IMG/VR virus record: IMGVR_UViG_3300009550_000020 | Coordinates: 1-53,892 of that record | DNA length: 53,892 nt | DNA from: a virus | Reading direction: 5' to 3' (one strand) | Part shown: piece after piece, positions 1-7,186 of the stretch | Layout of the letters: each line of letters opens with the position of its first letter | Position numbering within the stretch: position 1 is the stretch's first letter | Program-made: the position numbers and the translations under genes | The notes under the pieces: generated by a model | What the model saw: the letters and a program-made list of their open reading frames with translations, nothing else | Database searches by the model: none | What the model was told of the DNA's origin: nothing

Positions 1-63
1 ACGAATACACTCGCCGTCTGTTGCGAGTCTTCCTGATCCTACATTTACTAATTCAAAACTCAT
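1..63 (-). CDS. Start of a phage structural-type protein (cut by window edge)
   Basis: Only the first 21 codons are inside the window; the rest lies left of base 1. The peptide begins MSFELVNVGSGR and continues LATDGECIR. It resembles the conserved N-terminus of small T4-like marine phage structural proteins, which start with a Leu-Val-Asn-Val-Gly stretch followed by an Asp-Gly and Arg motif. An AAGGA ribosome binding site stands 6 bases before the ATG. It is the last gene of the minus-strand run, 9 bases after the stop of its neighbour. The family match rests on a short peptide, so the function is tentative. Confidence 0.6.
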   Translation of the reverse strand, partial: MSFELVNVGSGRLATDGECIR

Positions 64-72
64 TGTTATTCC

Positions 73-504
73 TTAATGATTCATCTTTATACTGTTGATT
101 GTACCACCTACCCAACGTGAAATATATGCACGTATCCACGTATAGTTTCCTACAAAGTTATAAATTTTAATACTTGTTTCAGGTTCGTCATATTGTAATT
201 TAAATGGTACAATTTCACTTTGCCACAATCCTGTAGTAGAAACACAAACAGGTTTGTCACTTAGCACTGGTGTCCAATCTGTACCGTCATTACAGTTTGT
301 GTAAAATGGATCCTGAGGATCTACACCTAGTGTTCCTTCTATTTCAATGCAACCTACAAAGTTTGTCAGTCTAATTTGAACAGTGTGTAAGCCATCGTCT
401 CGGCTATAATATCCGTCGCCTTTAAACTTTTCCCCTCTCAGCTCTTGTTCGCTGCTGTCTCCTGGGTGTGTTTGTAATGATAATATTGTCTCACTGTTAC
501 TCAT
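73..504 (-). CDS. Probable virion structural protein, 143 aa
   Basis: No catalytic motif is visible. Residues 45-137 (IEIEGTL, then a tryptophan-rich segment, NFVGNYTWIRAYIS and a short basic end) match the C-terminal part of the next gene upstream (533-1342: VEIQGTL, then FKGVYSYLRFIA). The two are paralogous domains of beta-sandwich appearance. A late-promoter-like box lies 5 bases before the ATG and there is no Shine-Dalgarno sequence, so the mRNA may be leaderless. Position next to other structural-type genes and the late-type promoter suggest a tail, neck or decoration role. The exact function is unknown. Confidence 0.65.
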   Translation of the reverse strand: MSNSETILSLQTHPGDSSEQELRGEKFKGDGYYSRDDGLHTVQIRLTNFVGCIEIEGTLGVDPQDPFYTNCNDGTDWTPVLSDKPVCVSTTGLWQSEIVPFKLQYDEPETSIKIYNFVGNYTWIRAYISRWVGGTINSIKMNH

Positions 505-509
505 ACTTA

Positions 510-517
510 TATTTATC
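510..517 (-). promoter_or_regulatory. Late-promoter-like box GATAAATA
   Basis: The minus strand reads GATAAATA, then TAAGT, then the ATG of the 73-504 gene. The box matches the T4 late promoter core (TATAAATA). If the core occupies -13 to -6 as in T4, transcription would start at the A of the ATG. Confidence 0.5.
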
Positions 518-532
518 CATACTGGTTTTTTA

Positions 533-1342
533 TTAGTTTCTCACTAAAATCTTTAATAGCTTATCACTAGGGTTTGCATCTGCAATAAAACGCAAATATG
601 AATAAACACCTTTAAACACATTCAATACAGGTCTAACTTCACTGCCATCAAATGCCACAGTATCAATTGTATACCAATCATTTTGTTCAGTAACTTGATT
701 GTCTAGTGTTCCTTGTATTTCAACATTTCCTATGTAACCTTTGCTGTTGTAAGCATCTGTATAAAATGCTACTGTGTGTACAGCTTCATTTTTGTTTATT
801 TTTGGTTGTGCAGTAATCTTATTTGCATCATCATAACCTGCTATCCAGGTTTCGTTTGTAGGTAGCCAATTAATTACTTTGTTGCTGCTGCGTATTGTAG
901 GATGTGTGCAATCATCTACATAAATGTGTCCGCAAGCATCGAAGCCTCTATTGGTATATGTGACTTCTCTTGAATCGCAAGTTTCAAGCAAATAAATTGT
1001 GTAACTTAAATATTGCGATGGCATCGGCAATAAATCATTTTCTGTAATTGTAACAAAAAACAATCCTTTGGTTGATTTGGTTGAACCGTCATCTAATATA
1101 GTTGCATCTATTTGTAACACTTGATCTTTTTCTTCGTCAAATGCTTCAAATCTTACAACTTTGCCGTTTATATTGATTGGTTTTTGATCAGCGTTGAGCA
1201 TTCTGAATTGCACTTTATTGTCAACGCCCTTATATACTTTTACTTGTCTACTATACACTGGTCTATACTCCACAATAAATCCTACATCGTTTGATACAAC
1301 GTCAATTTGATTTTTGTATAAATATCTTGGTATTAGTTGCAT
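533..1342 (-). CDS. Probable virion structural protein, 269 aa
   Basis: The start MQLIPRYLY is chosen because it follows an AGGA site about 6 bases upstream; the open frame runs 32 codons further up, but those codons cross a promoter-like region and a divergent gene. The N-terminal part (YRPVYSRQVKVYKG, then VQFRML) looks like a beta-rich tail or baseplate-type domain. The C-terminal about 90 residues repeat the domain of the 73-504 protein. No enzyme motif is seen. It diverges from the plus-strand gene at 1405, and both are preceded by AT-rich late-type boxes. Probably a structural or host-contact protein; no closer assignment is possible. Confidence 0.65.
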   Translation of the reverse strand: MQLIPRYLYKNQIDVVSNDVGFIVEYRPVYSRQVKVYKGVDNKVQFRMLNADQKPININGKVVRFEAFDEEKDQVLQIDATILDDGSTKSTKGLFFVTITENDLLPMPSQYLSYTIYLLETCDSREVTYTNRGFDACGHIYVDDCTHPTIRSSNKVINWLPTNETWIAGYDDANKITAQPKINKNEAVHTVAFYTDAYNSKGYIGNVEIQGTLDNQVTEQNDWYTIDTVAFDGSEVRPVLNVFKGVYSYLRFIADANPSDKLLKILVRN

Positions 1343-1365
1343 AAAGGATCCTATAACTATATACA

Positions 1366-1373
1366 TATTTATT
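1366..1373 (-). promoter_or_regulatory. Late-promoter-like box AATAAATA in a divergent region
   Basis: Minus strand reads AATAAATA about 24 bases before the ATG of the 533-1342 gene. On the plus strand, TTTAAATA (1385-1392) points towards the 1405 gene. The 62-base spacer may therefore fire both ways. Confidence 0.4.
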
Positions 1374-1404
1374 AAAAAACTACATTTAAATATATCGAGA
1401 GCAG

Positions 1405-1770
1405 ATGTTATTAAAAGATATTGAAAAAAAATTTCCATATGTAAGCGTGGTTGCTTATGGTGGCAACGAGTATGTGGGAATTGTTTCTAATCAAGACACT
1501 TTTGTAACAACTATGTATGTCTTTAACCGTTTGAAAACAGACGAAGAAAAAAAGTTATTTTTGGAGTTAGGAGAAGTATGGTGGTGGGAATCAAATAGAA
1601 TGATTCCTATAAACATATTTTTAAAAACAGAAATGCAACCCTTTACTTATTGTATGATGACAATGAATACAAAAGATGTCAAAATATCTGTAGGGCCTTG
1701 TGTAAATTTAAATAATTTATCAAATAAAAGAATTAAAAGAAAAAGTGTGCAGGTTTTAAGAAAGCGTTGA
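1405..1770 (+). CDS. Conserved phage protein of unknown function, 121 aa
   Basis: A compact basic protein starting MLLKDIEKKFPYVSVVAYGG. Features include ELGEVWWWESNRMIPINIFL near residues 54-73 and a strongly basic C-terminus (RIKRKSVQVLRKR). I recall similar proteins in marine T4-like phages, always unnamed. It is one of few plus-strand genes here, divergent from the structural gene at 1342, and its last 15 bases overlap the end of the convergent Pol III alpha-like gene. Conserved tryptophans and the basic tail could suit nucleic-acid binding, but that is a guess. Confidence 0.7.
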   Translation: MLLKDIEKKFPYVSVVAYGGNEYVGIVSNQDTFVTTMYVFNRLKTDEEKKLFLELGEVWWWESNRMIPINIFLKTEMQPFTYCMMTMNTKDVKISVGPCVNLNNLSNKRIKRKSVQVLRKR

Positions 1771-2316
1771 TTCGCAAATTAAATTCATATGCACTACACA
1801 CGCCACAGCATAAGATACGGCGTGTGCCTTCTTGAAGTAGTATTCACCGTTGTCTGGTTTGATCCAAACTTCTTGTAAAATGTGTTCCCACTTCTTGTTT
1901 GCTAGATATCTTTTTGCTGGACGTATAATCGCTAGTGTCGCGGCTAATTGTTCTACCGATTGCGGTTTCAATTGTTTCAATAGACTGTCGTGCCCGCTTA
2001 GATGAAATACTTTGTCTACGAAGTCTTTGTGCTCCAGTAGTTCCCATAATGGCTCCTTTCTCATTAGTTGTTGTAAATGTTCTTCGCTTTTTATTTCGCT
2101 ATATATAGATACATTTAAAAAATCTAATTTAAAGTAACCTCGATCTTCTGCTACTTTGTAATCTATTGTTGCTAGATTATCAACAGGATTGTGTGGACAT
2201 TCAGTCACATACACTCCTGTATTATGCTTTTTGCCTGTGTCTAGTTTTGCTACCCTATGTTTTATTTTATCTAAAATAAAATTTCTATCAGCAAAATCGA
2301 TATCAATATCAGGCAT
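1756..2316 (-). CDS. Miniature DNA polymerase III alpha-like (DnaE family) protein, 186 aa
   Basis: The protein begins MPDIDIDFADR, which matches the DnaE catalytic motif PDFD(V/L)DF carrying two metal-binding aspartates. In the same order as in DnaE follow HNTGVYVTE (E. coli HAAGV region), YFKLDFLNVSIYS (E. coli VKFDFLGLRTLT, third catalytic Asp), VFHLSGHDSLLKQLKP (VFQLES region), ATLAIIRPAKRYL (ALFRPGP region) and FKKAHAVSYAV (FNKSHSAAYAL). The PHP, most finger and C-terminal domains are absent; full-length DnaE is about 1160 residues. The start is firm: GAGGAG lies 8 bases before the ATG. Function unknown: it might retain nucleotide binding or have a non-polymerase role. Colinearity makes the family assignment good, but activity is unproven. 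Confidence 0.75.
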   Translation of the reverse strand: MPDIDIDFADRNFILDKIKHRVAKLDTGKKHNTGVYVTECPHNPVDNLATIDYKVAEDRGYFKLDFLNVSIYSEIKSEEHLQQLMRKEPLWELLEHKDFVDKVFHLSGHDSLLKQLKPQSVEQLAATLAIIRPAKRYLANKKWEHILQEVWIKPDNGEYYFKKAHAVSYAVACVVHMNLICESTLS

Positions 2317-2328
2317 TTATTTTACTCC

Positions 2329-3009
2329 TCATAGTTTTGCTTCTTTGACAACTTGTTTTACAAGTTCAACATCTTTTGGTTGTCTTCTAAATCTCAAAGC
2401 CCAATGCTGTGGATCTAGTACATTGTTTAACATTCCTAATTGCTCGTCATTAAGTTCACTTAAAACTTTTTTGCCACTGTCGCAATTCAATACTAACCAA
2501 GGCGATATTTTGCCATCTTTAATATTCCAAGTAATTCTGTTTGTACTTGCATATAAAAAGTAATGATTGTATGAACTATTTTTTTCTTCACTCCATTCAA
2601 TCATTGTATTTATTGAACGTTCTAATGCTGTTTCTACACCCTCTTTGCGTATTAATTCTATAGCATATCTTTCATACATTTCATCTCTACACCAATGATC
2701 AAGTTTCACATTGCTTGTTACAACATAATCAATATACTTGTCAGGATACAAAGGTTTGACGTTATTTACAAAACTACCAAACTTTACAAACGCATTGTAG
2801 AAAGATGACTTTACAAAATCTTCATATATTTTTTCTTTCTTATGTCCTGCACTTAATTTATAAAATCTTTGGAACGCATAAAATCCTACCTTTACACGTT
2901 TTTCATCTTGCTGTAGCCAACGTCTTTTTGGTTCGCACATATGAGCTAACAATGTACTTTCTTTTACATAGCTTTTGCCACAATAATCGCAAGTGTAATT
3001 AGATGTCAA
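2329..3009 (-). CDS. Conserved phage protein with N-terminal zinc-finger-like motif, about 226 aa
   Basis: Near the N-terminus is YTCDYCGKSYVKESTLLAHM followed by C: a C-x2-C-x12-H-x-C pattern, like a C2HC zinc finger. The rest is mostly helical, with conserved-looking LDHWCRDEMYERYA and KISPWLVLNC segments. No known enzyme motif is seen. Start is uncertain: there is no ATG before the finger. TTG at 3009 overlaps the upstream stop by 11 bases and is preferred; TTG at 3072 would add 21 basic residues. I recall similar unnamed proteins in T4-like marine phages. The finger suggests DNA or protein binding. It sits between a replication-type gene and another conserved unknown. Confidence 0.7.
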   Translation of the reverse strand: MTSNYTCDYCGKSYVKESTLLAHMCEPKRRWLQQDEKRVKVGFYAFQRFYKLSAGHKKEKIYEDFVKSSFYNAFVKFGSFVNNVKPLYPDKYIDYVVTSNVKLDHWCRDEMYERYAIELIRKEGVETALERSINTMIEWSEEKNSSYNHYFLYASTNRITWNIKDGKISPWLVLNCDSGKKVLSELNDEQLGMLNNVLDPQHWALRFRRQPKDVELVKQVVKEAKL

Positions 3010-3469
3010 CTTTTTCGTAACCGTGTTCTTTGGCGAGCTCTTTAATTTCTTTTTTTGTAGATATTCTAGCAAGTGTTTCTACCTCGTCCATTTTCATTTC
3101 AGGATATATTTGCGCCAATAACTTTACTGCTTTACTACTGTCGTCTTTTTTCTTCTTCAACCCAATCCAAGGATGAAATTGTTTCTTTCCTGTTTTGCCA
3201 GCAACACATAATAGTTGCCATTGTAGTTTTACGTGATTAGTTCCGCCTAGCTCATTCCAGTTCTTGTTGTAATATTCATTGACTTTGAATACTGCTAGTG
3301 CAGTTTTTTCATAGCTACCTTTTACACTACTAATATAACGGTTTAAGTTCCATAAGTCAAGTTTTATATCCTTCTTGCCATCTTCCCCGGCAGCATCATA
3401 CAGCTCTTTGAATCCCATATCAATGCTTGGAATAAGTTCCTTAAACAAGTCAAGTTCTTTATTGGGCAT
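2999..3469 (-). CDS. Conserved phage protein of unknown function, 156 aa
   Basis: Starts MPNKELDLFKELIPSIDMG. Recognisable blocks are LWNLNRYISSVKG, WQLLCVAGKTG and FHPWIGLKKKKDDSS, followed by a lysine-rich helical C-terminus (ISTKKEIKELAKEHGYE). The start codon overlaps the stop of apt (TAATG) with AAAGG upstream, so translation is probably coupled. Basic, helical composition fits a nucleic-acid or replication-associated protein, but I know no function for the family. Confidence 0.7.
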   Translation of the reverse strand: MPNKELDLFKELIPSIDMGFKELYDAAGEDGKKDIKLDLWNLNRYISSVKGSYEKTALAVFKVNEYYNKNWNELGGTNHVKLQWQLLCVAGKTGKKQFHPWIGLKKKKDDSSKAVKLLAQIYPEMKMDEVETLARISTKKEIKELAKEHGYEKVDI

Positions 3470-4014
3470 TACATTACCTTTTCTAAATATGCCATATCGA
3501 TGTGCAACGGTTCATTTCTTACATATTTTAAATCTATTACTGTACTAATACCTAACACACTTGCACCTGTTTGTTCTACTAGACGTTTGGTTGCTAACAC
3601 ACTGCCACCTGTTGCTACCAAGTCATCTGCTATTATAACACGATCTGTATGTCCAAGTAAACCAGTTTGTAATGTTAGTGTTGCTTGACCATATTCAAGC
3701 GTATAACTTTCTTCCAGTAAATCTCCAGGATACTTTGCACCTGCTTTACGCACCATTATAAAAGGCAAGTTCATTGAATGTGCTAGTATGCTACCTAATA
3801 CAAAGCCTCTACTTTCAATGCCAATTATGTGTGTAGGAGTTCTGTGTTCAAATCTACAACGTGTCTTTATCAAAAGTTCTTCCATAGCTTGGTTAAAATA
3901 TGGACCTGCAAATAAACTATTGAGATCATAAAAATTTACACCTTGTACAGGATAGTCAGGTATTGTTCTTATGTAATCTTTGATTGGAGTTTTTTTTAAT
4001 TCTGTGTTTGCCAT
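3469..4014 (-). CDS. apt: Adenine phosphoribosyltransferase
   Basis: Converts adenine and PRPP to AMP plus pyrophosphate in purine salvage. The sequence has the full APT layout: TIPDYPVQGVNFYDL near the N-terminus (typical IPDFPxxGIxFxD), IIGIESRGFVLG, MVRKAGAKYPG for base and PRPP contacts, and the PRPP-binding signature VIIADDLVATGGS. Length 181 aa is typical. It overlaps kdsB by 19 bases, so both are co-translated. A phage APT could recycle adenine from degraded host nucleic acid, or from a base released by phage metabolism (inference). Assignment is strong. Confidence 0.93.
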   Translation of the reverse strand: MANTELKKTPIKDYIRTIPDYPVQGVNFYDLNSLFAGPYFNQAMEELLIKTRCRFEHRTPTHIIGIESRGFVLGSILAHSMNLPFIMVRKAGAKYPGDLLEESYTLEYGQATLTLQTGLLGHTDRVIIADDLVATGGSVLATKRLVEQTGASVLGISTVIDLKYVRNEPLHIDMAYLEKVM

Positions 4015-4661
4015 TTTTCTAAATCCTCAGGTGTGTTTATTTCTATGCCGTCAAACTCAACTTCGACTACACCAATACGTACTCCATTTTGTATCCAACG
4101 TAACTGCTCTAGTTTTTCAATATCTTCTTCTACAAATTTTGTGCTTGCATTGTACATAGCTTTTGCTTCTCTATTGTAACCATATATACCTAAATGATGA
4201 TCACCATATTCTAAACTAGCACGTAAGAACCAATGCGCTCTTCCTCTGCTGTGTATCATTTTAACACTATTTGGATCATTACGCAAATTAAAATCCATTG
4301 GTGTATATGCTGTTGCTACATCACTCCTATACAACTCATTTTCAACTGCAAGTATTATTTCTGAAGTTATATCGGGCATATCGCCTTGTACATTTATATA
4401 TCTATCATACTGTAATTTTTCATCAATCACTTGCATACAACGTTCAGTGCCGTTTTCTGCCTCTTGTGTCATAATACATTTACCACCACCCATATGGTTA
4501 TATACTTCTTGTGCATCTGTAAGCACATATGTATCTAAGCCAGTTGCTGAACATTTATTGTAAACTACTTCAACTAAAGGAACTCCATTTAATGGCGCCA
4601 TCATTTTACCAGGAAATCTTGTACTTGCATATCTTGCAGGTATTAGTATTGCTGTTGTCAT
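3996..4661 (-). CDS. kdsB: CMP-Kdo synthetase (3-deoxy-manno-octulosonate cytidylyltransferase)
   Basis: Activates Kdo with CTP to give CMP-Kdo, the donor for Kdo transfer in LPS and capsule. The N-terminus MTTAILIPARYASTRFPGKM is the KdsB signature; the metal-binding NVQGDMPDI (family NVQGDEP), the segment LRASLEYGDHHLGIYGY and the C-terminal EINTPEDLE also fit. The start at 4661 is preferred over upstream codons because AAAGGA lies 8 bases before it. At 221 aa it is slightly shorter than cellular KdsB (about 250). It lies in one run with kdsA and overlaps apt. The family is certain; sugar specificity is inferred from the paired kdsA. Confidence 0.92.
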   Translation of the reverse strand: MTTAILIPARYASTRFPGKMMAPLNGVPLVEVVYNKCSATGLDTYVLTDAQEVYNHMGGGKCIMTQEAENGTERCMQVIDEKLQYDRYINVQGDMPDITSEIILAVENELYRSDVATAYTPMDFNLRNDPNSVKMIHSRGRAHWFLRASLEYGDHHLGIYGYNREAKAMYNASTKFVEEDIEKLEQLRWIQNGVRIGVVEVEFDGIEINTPEDLEKWQTQN

Positions 4662-4662
4662 T

Positions 4663-5226
4663 TTACATCCTTTCCATTTGGTACAAATTATCTTGCACTT
4701 TTTGTACAGTAGGAATAGCATCAAAATCTACGTAAGTTTGGTTACTGAACTTACAACTATTCTTTGGTAACAATATTTTTGATTTTGTTTTTTGTAACCA
4801 AAAGTCAAATCCTAACGGTCTATGTCTGACACAAATATCCCAGGCTGCTCCATACATATAAACTGATTGTATTTCATCAATGTTTGGAAACTCCCAAGGA
4901 TAATGTATTGTATACAAATTTTTTGTTTGTGTCAACCTCCAAACTTCAGGATTTGTAATATGTTCTTCTTTATGATTAAACACTTGGTCGTATTGTATAT
5001 TTTTTATTTTACTAATCCAATTGTGTTCGCCTACAAATTGTTTTGTAGTTTGTGCAATTGGATGTGTCCATTCTTTGTCACACACATCGTATGTAGCAAC
5101 AATTACTGTGTCAATATCTTTACTCTCAACATCTGTAATCCATTTTTTATGTGTAGCTTTAGTAAGCAAATCTAAACTGCCATCAGCTAGTGTCCATAAA
5201 TCAATGAGTACAGCAATATTTTTCAT
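4663..5226 (-). CDS. Unknown protein between kdsA and kdsB, possibly isochorismatase-like
   Basis: 187 aa from the ATG that overlaps the kdsA stop (TAATG), implying coupled translation. The opening MKNIAVLIDLW has a hydrophobic strand followed by Asp, as in cysteine hydrolases of the isochorismatase fold, and MYGAAWDICVRHRPLGFDFW resembles the G-x3-D-x-CV motif of that fold with its nucleophilic Cys. The match is short and the catalytic Lys is not clear. The usual Kdo pathway needs a Kdo-8-phosphate phosphatase (KdsC) between KdsA and KdsB, and no HAD-type phosphatase motif (DxDxT) is present here. Filling that gap is a hypothesis only. Confidence 0.6.
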   Translation of the reverse strand: MKNIAVLIDLWTLADGSLDLLTKATHKKWITDVESKDIDTVIVATYDVCDKEWTHPIAQTTKQFVGEHNWISKIKNIQYDQVFNHKEEHITNPEVWRLTQTKNLYTIHYPWEFPNIDEIQSVYMYGAAWDICVRHRPLGFDFWLQKTKSKILLPKNSCKFSNQTYVDFDAIPTVQKVQDNLYQMERM

Positions 5227-6029
5227 TATAACCAATGCCAATTAGTTGCTGTTTTATACGTATGATATATCTGTTTTACAGTATCTTCAAATTCACTTAA
5301 TTGTAACATATTAGGACCATCACTTGGTGCGTTGTCAGGGTCAGGATGTACTTCTATAAAAAAAGAAGATATCCCAAGAGCGGCCCCAGCACGACCAAGA
5401 TGAGGCACATACCTGCGATCACCGCCACTGGAGGTTCCGTTGCCTCCTGGTCTTTGTACCGAATGAGTAATGTCATAAACAAAGTTGGTACCAAGATCGC
5501 TAAGGAGATCGTACATACCAGTGAAATCATTAACAAGACGCCCATATCCAAAACTTGTTCCTCTCTCTGTAATCCAAACTTCTTTTGCACCATAATGTGC
5601 TGTTTTACCTAATATTCCTTTAACATCTGAAGGTGCTAGGAACTGTCCTTTTTTTACATTTACAATACAGCCAGTATCACAAGCCGCTTTAATCAAATCT
5701 GTTTGTCTACACAAGAACGCAGGAATTTGCAGTACATCAATACTGCTAGTCATTCTATTCCAATCTTTGATTTGATAAACTTGTGACTCAGTATGCACAT
5801 CAGTAAGTGTTTTTATTTCTAAACTTTTTTTGATTGTATCAAAATGTTTCAGTGTATCTTCTAAGCCAACACCACGTTTGCCTGATATACTTGTGCGATT
5901 GGCTTTGTCAAAACTTGCTTTGAAATAATATTCGATACCGTACCTATCGCAAACCCGTTTGCATTCTTTAGCAATTTCAACACTTTGTGATAAAGTTTCG
6001 TGTTGACAAGGTCCTGCTATAATTCTCAT
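5226..6029 (-). CDS. kdsA: Kdo-8-phosphate synthase
   Basis: Condenses phosphoenolpyruvate with arabinose-5-phosphate to Kdo-8-phosphate. Clear family motifs: IIAGPCQHETLSQS at the start, YYFKASFDKANRTSISGKRG (substrate-binding FKASFDKANRtS), TDVHTESQV, VLQIPAFLCRQTDL, VNVKKGQFLAP, VYDITHSVQRPGG and FIEVHPDPDNAPSDGPNML. 267 aa is close to the normal 280. The Cys in AGPC is the residue found in metal-dependent KdsA enzymes, where metal-independent ones have Asn. It starts within the end of the upstream 88-aa gene (ATGA overlap) and overlaps the next gene by one base. Very secure. Confidence 0.96.
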   Translation of the reverse strand: MRIIAGPCQHETLSQSVEIAKECKRVCDRYGIEYYFKASFDKANRTSISGKRGVGLEDTLKHFDTIKKSLEIKTLTDVHTESQVYQIKDWNRMTSSIDVLQIPAFLCRQTDLIKAACDTGCIVNVKKGQFLAPSDVKGILGKTAHYGAKEVWITERGTSFGYGRLVNDFTGMYDLLSDLGTNFVYDITHSVQRPGGNGTSSGGDRRYVPHLGRAGAALGISSFFIEVHPDPDNAPSDGPNMLQLSEFEDTVKQIYHTYKTATNWHWL

Positions 6030-6292
6030 TTGCTATCCTTTACAATATAATATGTTGTTACTGCCGCTTGTAATTGTTTTTTTAGTGTTGGGTATTCTTT
6101 TGCTAAATCCATCATTTCTTGCCACTGACTATAACTAAATAGATTTCCTTGTGCCCTACTAATACCATCTGCATCGCCACCTATTATCCATCTTGGTATT
6201 TGGTTATGTGGTGGATCTCTATACCTTGCGTAAAGAACGTCATCTACACGCTCATAAATTAATGCTTCACCAGGTATAAGTTTTTCATCCAT
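6026..6292 (-). CDS. Conserved small phage protein, 88 aa
   Basis: Starts MDEKLIPGEALIYERVDDV and contains YARYRDPPHNQIPRWIIGGD, which I recall as a conserved block in unnamed small proteins of T4-like marine phages. The C-terminal half is helical (QWQEMMDLAKEYPTLKKQL). Overlaps the methyltransferase upstream by 8 bases and kdsA downstream by 4, so it is embedded in the operon. No function can be given. Confidence 0.75.
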   Translation of the reverse strand: MDEKLIPGEALIYERVDDVLYARYRDPPHNQIPRWIIGGDADGISRAQGNLFSYSQWQEMMDLAKEYPTLKKQLQAAVTTYYIVKDSK

Positions 6293-6836
6293 TTTTTTCT
6301 AACAACACAATATATTTTATCATATGTATGTTTTGCCCTTGTATAAATCTATCTTTTTCTTTTACTTCTTCAAAAACAAAAGACCAGTTATATTTTTCTA
6401 ATTTATTTCTCCACCAATTTGGTTGTTCTATTATTAAATGTGCATTTCTGCCATCACGTAATTTTTTCTTTGCAGGATGACAAGCAATTAAATGATATTG
6501 ATACTTCGTTGCAATATTAAACAAAACATCTAATGTATCATCTATAAATTCAGGTTCAACGTGTTCCAATACATCACTGCTATAAACTATATCAACTTGT
6601 TCAGGTAGATCAATAGGTGATGTTACTGGGTCATAAGAATATACTTTTATATTATTATTATATTCTTTTACTGTTGTACTAAACTTTCCTTTCCCGCATC
6701 CAAAATCTAATAAACTATCTACACTTGTTATATATGGCTGTAACTTTTTTGGAACTTTTGAACCGCCACTACCAAAGTCAGTTGTCCTATGTAGGTGTTT
6801 CAACTGATTTACATATTGTGTAGTTAGTTGACTCAT
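6285..6836 (-). CDS. SAM-dependent methyltransferase, 183 aa
   Basis: Class I methyltransferase core: SLLDFGCGKGKFSTTV is motif I (SAM-binding glycine loop), KVYSYDPVTSPI carries the acidic motif II residue, and VDIVYSSDVLEHVEPEFIDD is the typical motif IV-V region (SDVLEHV). The C-terminal half holds a tryptophan-rich EQPNWWRNKLE segment. It overlaps the cupin gene by 4 bases (ATGA). Its substrate is not shown. Co-location with Kdo and sugar genes suggests a small molecule or sugar rather than DNA; DNA methyltransferase motifs (DPPY or PC) are absent. Confidence 0.85.
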   Translation of the reverse strand: MSQLTTQYVNQLKHLHRTTDFGSGGSKVPKKLQPYITSVDSLLDFGCGKGKFSTTVKEYNNNIKVYSYDPVTSPIDLPEQVDIVYSSDVLEHVEPEFIDDTLDVLFNIATKYQYHLIACHPAKKKLRDGRNAHLIIEQPNWWRNKLEKYNWSFVFEEVKEKDRFIQGQNIHMIKYIVLLEKNG

Positions 6837-7177
6837 ACTGTTGTGCCGACAGACCTTCTTACAATATCATTATGATTAAATTCTGCCCAATACAATTCAA
6901 ATGCAACACCATCTTCAAGTCCTTCAAACTGATGAATTACGCCAGGCTTAACTTGTGTAAAATCACCTGGTCCAAGAATAGTTTCGTCTATGAGCTCATA
7001 ATCTTTTTGCCAAACACGAACAAGCATTTTACCTGACTCAACAAAAAAGCCATTCCACTTAAATTGATGCTCGTGTTCACTACATTTGTAACCACCTTTA
7101 AATTCAATACGATGAAACTCTAATACACCGTTAGCGTGGATAAGTTCTGTCTGTCCCCAAATCTTTCCTGCTTTCAT
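6833..7177 (-). CDS. Cupin-domain protein, 114 aa
   Basis: A single cupin barrel: GYKCSEHEHQFKWNGFFVESG is cupin motif 1 (metal-binding HxH-type) and GDFTQVKPGVIHQFEGL is motif 2 (PG-x-x-H). Length fits a single-domain sugar epimerase or isomerase-like cupin. A clear AGGAG site precedes the ATG. A second cupin is fused to the nucleotidyltransferase at 14765-15541, so two cupins are in this glycan-rich genome. A role in sugar metabolism is inferred from context only. Confidence 0.85.
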   Translation of the reverse strand: MKAGKIWGQTELIHANGVLEFHRIEFKGGYKCSEHEHQFKWNGFFVESGKMLVRVWQKDYELIDETILGPGDFTQVKPGVIHQFEGLEDGVAFELYWAEFNHNDIVRRSVGTTV

Positions 7178-7186
7178 TTTACTCTC

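Noticed and set aside
1844-2047. Arg/Ser-rich frame inside the Pol III alpha-like gene
   Set aside because: It is a shifted frame of the same strand; the DnaE-like motifs are all in the longer frame.
4663-5226. Direct assignment as KdsC phosphatase
   Set aside because: No HAD DxDxT motif or length match; only genomic position suggests it, so it is kept as unknown.
5346-5612. Plus-strand frames opposite kdsA
   Set aside because: kdsA is complete and well conserved on the minus strand; the opposite frames show no motif.
6285-6836. DNA modification methyltransferase
   Set aside because: It has the SAM-binding core only; the catalytic DPPY/NPPY or PC motifs of DNA methyltransferases are absent.
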